The translations under genes were made by a program, and so were the position numbers. From Acinetobacter haemolyticus (GTDB lineage: Bacteria > Pseudomonadota > Gammaproteobacteria > Pseudomonadales > Moraxellaceae), in assembly GCF_900406815.1 (NCBI RefSeq), contig NZ_OVCN01000012.1, positions 62,001 to 126,000 of the forward strand: a stretch of DNA of 64,000 nucleotides, written 5' to 3'. Below, in pieces: positions 61,954 to 64,000 of the stretch. Within the stretch, counting starts at the first letter, position 1. The number at the start of each line of letters is the position of its first letter. The notes beneath the pieces are model-generated. The model did not search any database, was not told the DNA's origin, and saw nothing but the letters and a program-made list of their open reading frames with translations.

Positions 61954-63216
61954 ATGTCTGATCGCATTCGTGAAAAATTGCAAATTCTTGCGGACGCAGC
62001 TAAATATGACGTGTCCTGCTCATCCAGTGGCAGTGACCGTAAAAATAAAGATAAAGGTCTAGGTGATGCCAGCCATTCAGGAATTTGCCATAGCTATACT
62101 GAAGATGGTCGTTGTGTTTCATTACTGAAAATCCTGTTCAGTAATGTCTGTATTTTTGATTGTGCTTATTGCGTGTCACGCCGATCTAATGATGTGAAAC
62201 GTGCTGCATTTACTGTGCAAGAAGTGGTTGATCTGACCATTAATTTCTATCGTCGCAATTATATTGAAGGGCTATTTCTTAGCTCAGGCATTTTTAAATC
62301 CGCAGACCATACGATGGAGCGGATGCTGCAAGTGGTGAAAAAACTACGCCTAGAAGAAAATTTTAATGGTTATATTCATCTTAAAACCATTCCCGGAGCA
62401 TCGCCTGAACTGATTCATGAAGCAGGGCTTTATGCGGATCGTATGAGCATCAATTTAGAAATGCCAACTGAGGTTGGATTAAAGGCTTTTGCTCCTGAAA
62501 AATCACATCAAGAAGTACAAAAAGATTTAGGACTGGTTCGAGATCGTCTGATTCAGCTTAAAGATGAACGTCAAATTATTAAGCATGTTCCGAAATATGT
62601 ACCCGCAGGGCAGACCACACAAATGGTGGTTGGCGCACATCAGGAAACCGATCAAGATGTACTGGTGATGGCAGATCAACATTACAAAGAATTTAAACTC
62701 AAACGGGTGTATTTCTCAGGTTATATCCCAATTAATACGGAAAATAATTATTTGCCTGCGGTGGGTTCAGCACCACCTTTGTTACGTGAAAATCGGCTCT
62801 ATCAAAGTGATTGGTTGATGCGTTTTTATGGTTTTGAAGTCAATGAAATCGTCAATGAAAAACATCCTCATCTTGATCTAGATGTAGACCCAAAACTGAG
62901 TTGGGCATTGCGTCATCCTGAACAATTTCCAGTGGATTTAAATCGTGCTGACTATCGGATGATCTTGCGTGTGCCAGGCATCGGCGTGAAGTCAGCCAAG
63001 AAAATTATACAAGCGCGTCGTTTTGGCAAAGTGCATATTGATTTGCTAAAACAATTGGGTGTGGCGTATTCACGTGCCAAGTTTTTTATTCGTTGTGAAG
63101 ATAGTCCACGTTTTCAAAAAGAAATTTCCATGACTGATATTCGTCAACAGATATTAATGCAGGGTTCTTCTAAATACGTTAAACAGCTTTCACCGCAATT
63201 GAGTTTAGGATTCTAA
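61954..63216 (+). CDS. Putative DNA modification/repair radical SAM protein
   Basis: 420 residues. Radical-SAM cluster C66-x3-C70-x2-C73 in NVCIFDCAYCVSRR. The pattern fits the TIGR03916-type family, usually next to a UdgX-like or DUF4130 protein. Features include GLFLSSGIFKSADHTMERM and HLKTIPGASPELIHEAG, and a C-terminal helix-hairpin-helix (LRVPGIGVKSAKKIIQARRFG) that binds DNA. It is followed three bases later by its expected DUF4130-like partner. The substrate lesion or modification is not known. Confidence 0.92.
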   Translation: MSDRIREKLQILADAAKYDVSCSSSGSDRKNKDKGLGDASHSGICHSYTEDGRCVSLLKILFSNVCIFDCAYCVSRRSNDVKRAAFTVQEVVDLTINFYRRNYIEGLFLSSGIFKSADHTMERMLQVVKKLRLEENFNGYIHLKTIPGASPELIHEAGLYADRMSINLEMPTEVGLKAFAPEKSHQEVQKDLGLVRDRLIQLKDERQIIKHVPKYVPAGQTTQMVVGAHQETDQDVLVMADQHYKEFKLKRVYFSGYIPINTENNYLPAVGSAPPLLRENRLYQSDWLMRFYGFEVNEIVNEKHPHLDLDVDPKLSWALRHPEQFPVDLNRADYRMILRVPGIGVKSAKKIIQARRFGKVHIDLLKQLGVAYSRAKFFIRCEDSPRFQKEISMTDIRQQILMQGSSKYVKQLSPQLSLGF

Positions 63217-63218
63217 AC

Positions 63219-64000
63219 GTGTCCAATGATGCTGTGGTTTATTATTATTTTGATGGCTCAATGGTCGGTTTACTCAATTGTGTATTTCGTGCTTTTCAAT
63301 TTAAAGAATTCCATGTGCAACTCTGTTTAAACCAAGGTGCACAGCATGGGTTATTTGCCACTGCGGTCGACATTCCAAATCATGAGCAACGAGCAGGTCG
63401 TGTGTGGTCAGCCTTACAACAGAAACTTTCGCCTTCATCGCTGAGACAATTTTATTTTGCTTATTTGTCAGAATCTTTGGATGCCTATCAGCATTTATTT
63501 AATTACTGTGTCTATGTTTTTCGACATCAACATTCAGTTGAGAAAAATTATTCGCATCCCAGTGTTTTAGCGATTTCACAATGGATGAAAAAGGTGGGAC
63601 GTGAAAAGCATCGCATGGAAGCTTTTGTGCGTTTTAAGAAAACCACAGATGGCTTATTTCTCAGTTTGGTACGTCCTGATTTTAATGTATTGCCTTTGAT
63701 TCAACCGCATTTTAAACGTCGTTATCAAGATCAGCGTTGGCTGATTTATGATGAGCAACGCAAATATGGTTTGTATTATGATTTAAAAGAGGTTCATGAA
63801 GTATTCATGGATGCAGTAGATATTGATCGTCATTTGGAAACGGGTTTTAGTCAAAGTTTCCAATTGGAACTGGATGAACAGGAGGAATTGTACGATCAGC
63901 TATGGAAGGACTATTTCAATAGTATCAATATCAAAGAACGTCAAAATGTTAAACTCCATGTACAGTATTTGCCAAAACGTTATTGGCGTTATCTCAACGA
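63219..64000 (+). CDS. DUF4130 (TIGR03915-type) partner of the radical SAM protein, 3' end outside window
   Basis: 260 codons are visible, starting GTG with AGGA eight bases upstream. The product begins MSNDAVVYYYFDGSMVGLLN. HRMEAFVRFKKTTDGLFLSLVRPDFNVLPLIQPHFKRR in outline is the conserved block of these proteins, some of which are fused to uracil-DNA glycosylase domains. The C-terminus is outside the window, so whether a glycosylase domain follows cannot be seen. Two bases separate it from the radical-SAM stop, implying coexpression. Confidence 0.9.
   Translation, partial: MSNDAVVYYYFDGSMVGLLNCVFRAFQFKEFHVQLCLNQGAQHGLFATAVDIPNHEQRAGRVWSALQQKLSPSSLRQFYFAYLSESLDAYQHLFNYCVYVFRHQHSVEKNYSHPSVLAISQWMKKVGREKHRMEAFVRFKKTTDGLFLSLVRPDFNVLPLIQPHFKRRYQDQRWLIYDEQRKYGLYYDLKEVHEVFMDAVDIDRHLETGFSQSFQLELDEQEELYDQLWKDYFNSINIKERQNVKLHVQYLPKRYWRYLN

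Noticed and set aside
1..64000. CRISPR arrays, tRNA or rRNA genes and intact prophage
   Set aside because: No regularly spaced repeats, no cloverleaf-like stretches and no phage structural genes were seen by eye on either strand.

Overview
The window is chromosomal DNA of a low-GC gammaproteobacterium, almost certainly Acinetobacter. Several things point there: the order gmk / ispH / type IV minor-pilin genes / rpsP-rimM-trmD-rplS, the lipase chaperone gene placed before its lipase, a CraA-type chloramphenicol/multidrug MFS pump, a SpoT whose synthetase half looks degenerate, and AT-rich spacers throughout. There are no rRNA or tRNA genes, CRISPR arrays or intact insertion sequences. The species cannot be named from the sequence alone.

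Layout. 1-5.2 kb: the 5' end of bfd behind a Fur-like box, then ridA, spoT, rpoZ and gmk on the minus strand, and ispH divergent on the plus strand. 5.2-21.3 kb: two complete minor-pilin/PilY1 operons in tandem. The first is fimT-pilV-pilW-pilX-pilY1-comE-comF. The second is fimT-pilV-pilW-pilX-pilY1-pilE. Together they should supply two alternative pilus-tip adhesin complexes. 21.4-23.6 kb: rpsP-rimM-trmD-rplS. 23.6-29.9 kb: lipase and foldase, truB, a TSUP transporter, a hemerythrin-like protein and two overlapping EamA exporters. 30.3-32.2 kb: two tandem secreted M23 peptidases that share a nearly identical C-terminal domain. 32.2-35.2 kb: serA divergent from a D-2-hydroxyglutarate dehydrogenase-like flavoprotein, a metabolically coupled pair. 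35.2-52.5 kb: mostly single genes. They include an orphan PD-(D/E)XK nuclease-like protein, mdaB-ygiN, craA, an AI-2E-type permease, an orphan ParA, two methyltransferases, a secreted subtilase, a Baeyer-Villiger-type monooxygenase and several exported proteins of unknown function.

52.5-57.8 kb is the clearest accessory island. A single TTG-initiated gene encodes about 1,570 residues, with an N-terminal PD-(D/E)XK-like nuclease, a STAND-type P-loop NTPase and a long helical C-terminus. This is the architecture of the Avs (AVAST) anti-phage sensors. The gene lies between two integron-type GTTRRRY-like core sequences, and the downstream one is followed at once by a ribosome-binding site and a truncated 18-codon ORF, so capture as a gene cassette is possible but unproven. 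57.8-64 kb returns to core genes: glyS, glyQ, two small proteins, and a radical-SAM protein paired with a partial DUF4130-type partner.

The points most worth following up are the duplicated pilus-tip operons (including a PilW with a 42-residue leader that contains a palindrome), the Avs-like gene and its boundaries, the shared domain of the M23 pair, the orphan nuclease-like gene, an inverted pair of DnaA-box sequences, and the stub of a nitroreductase gene.
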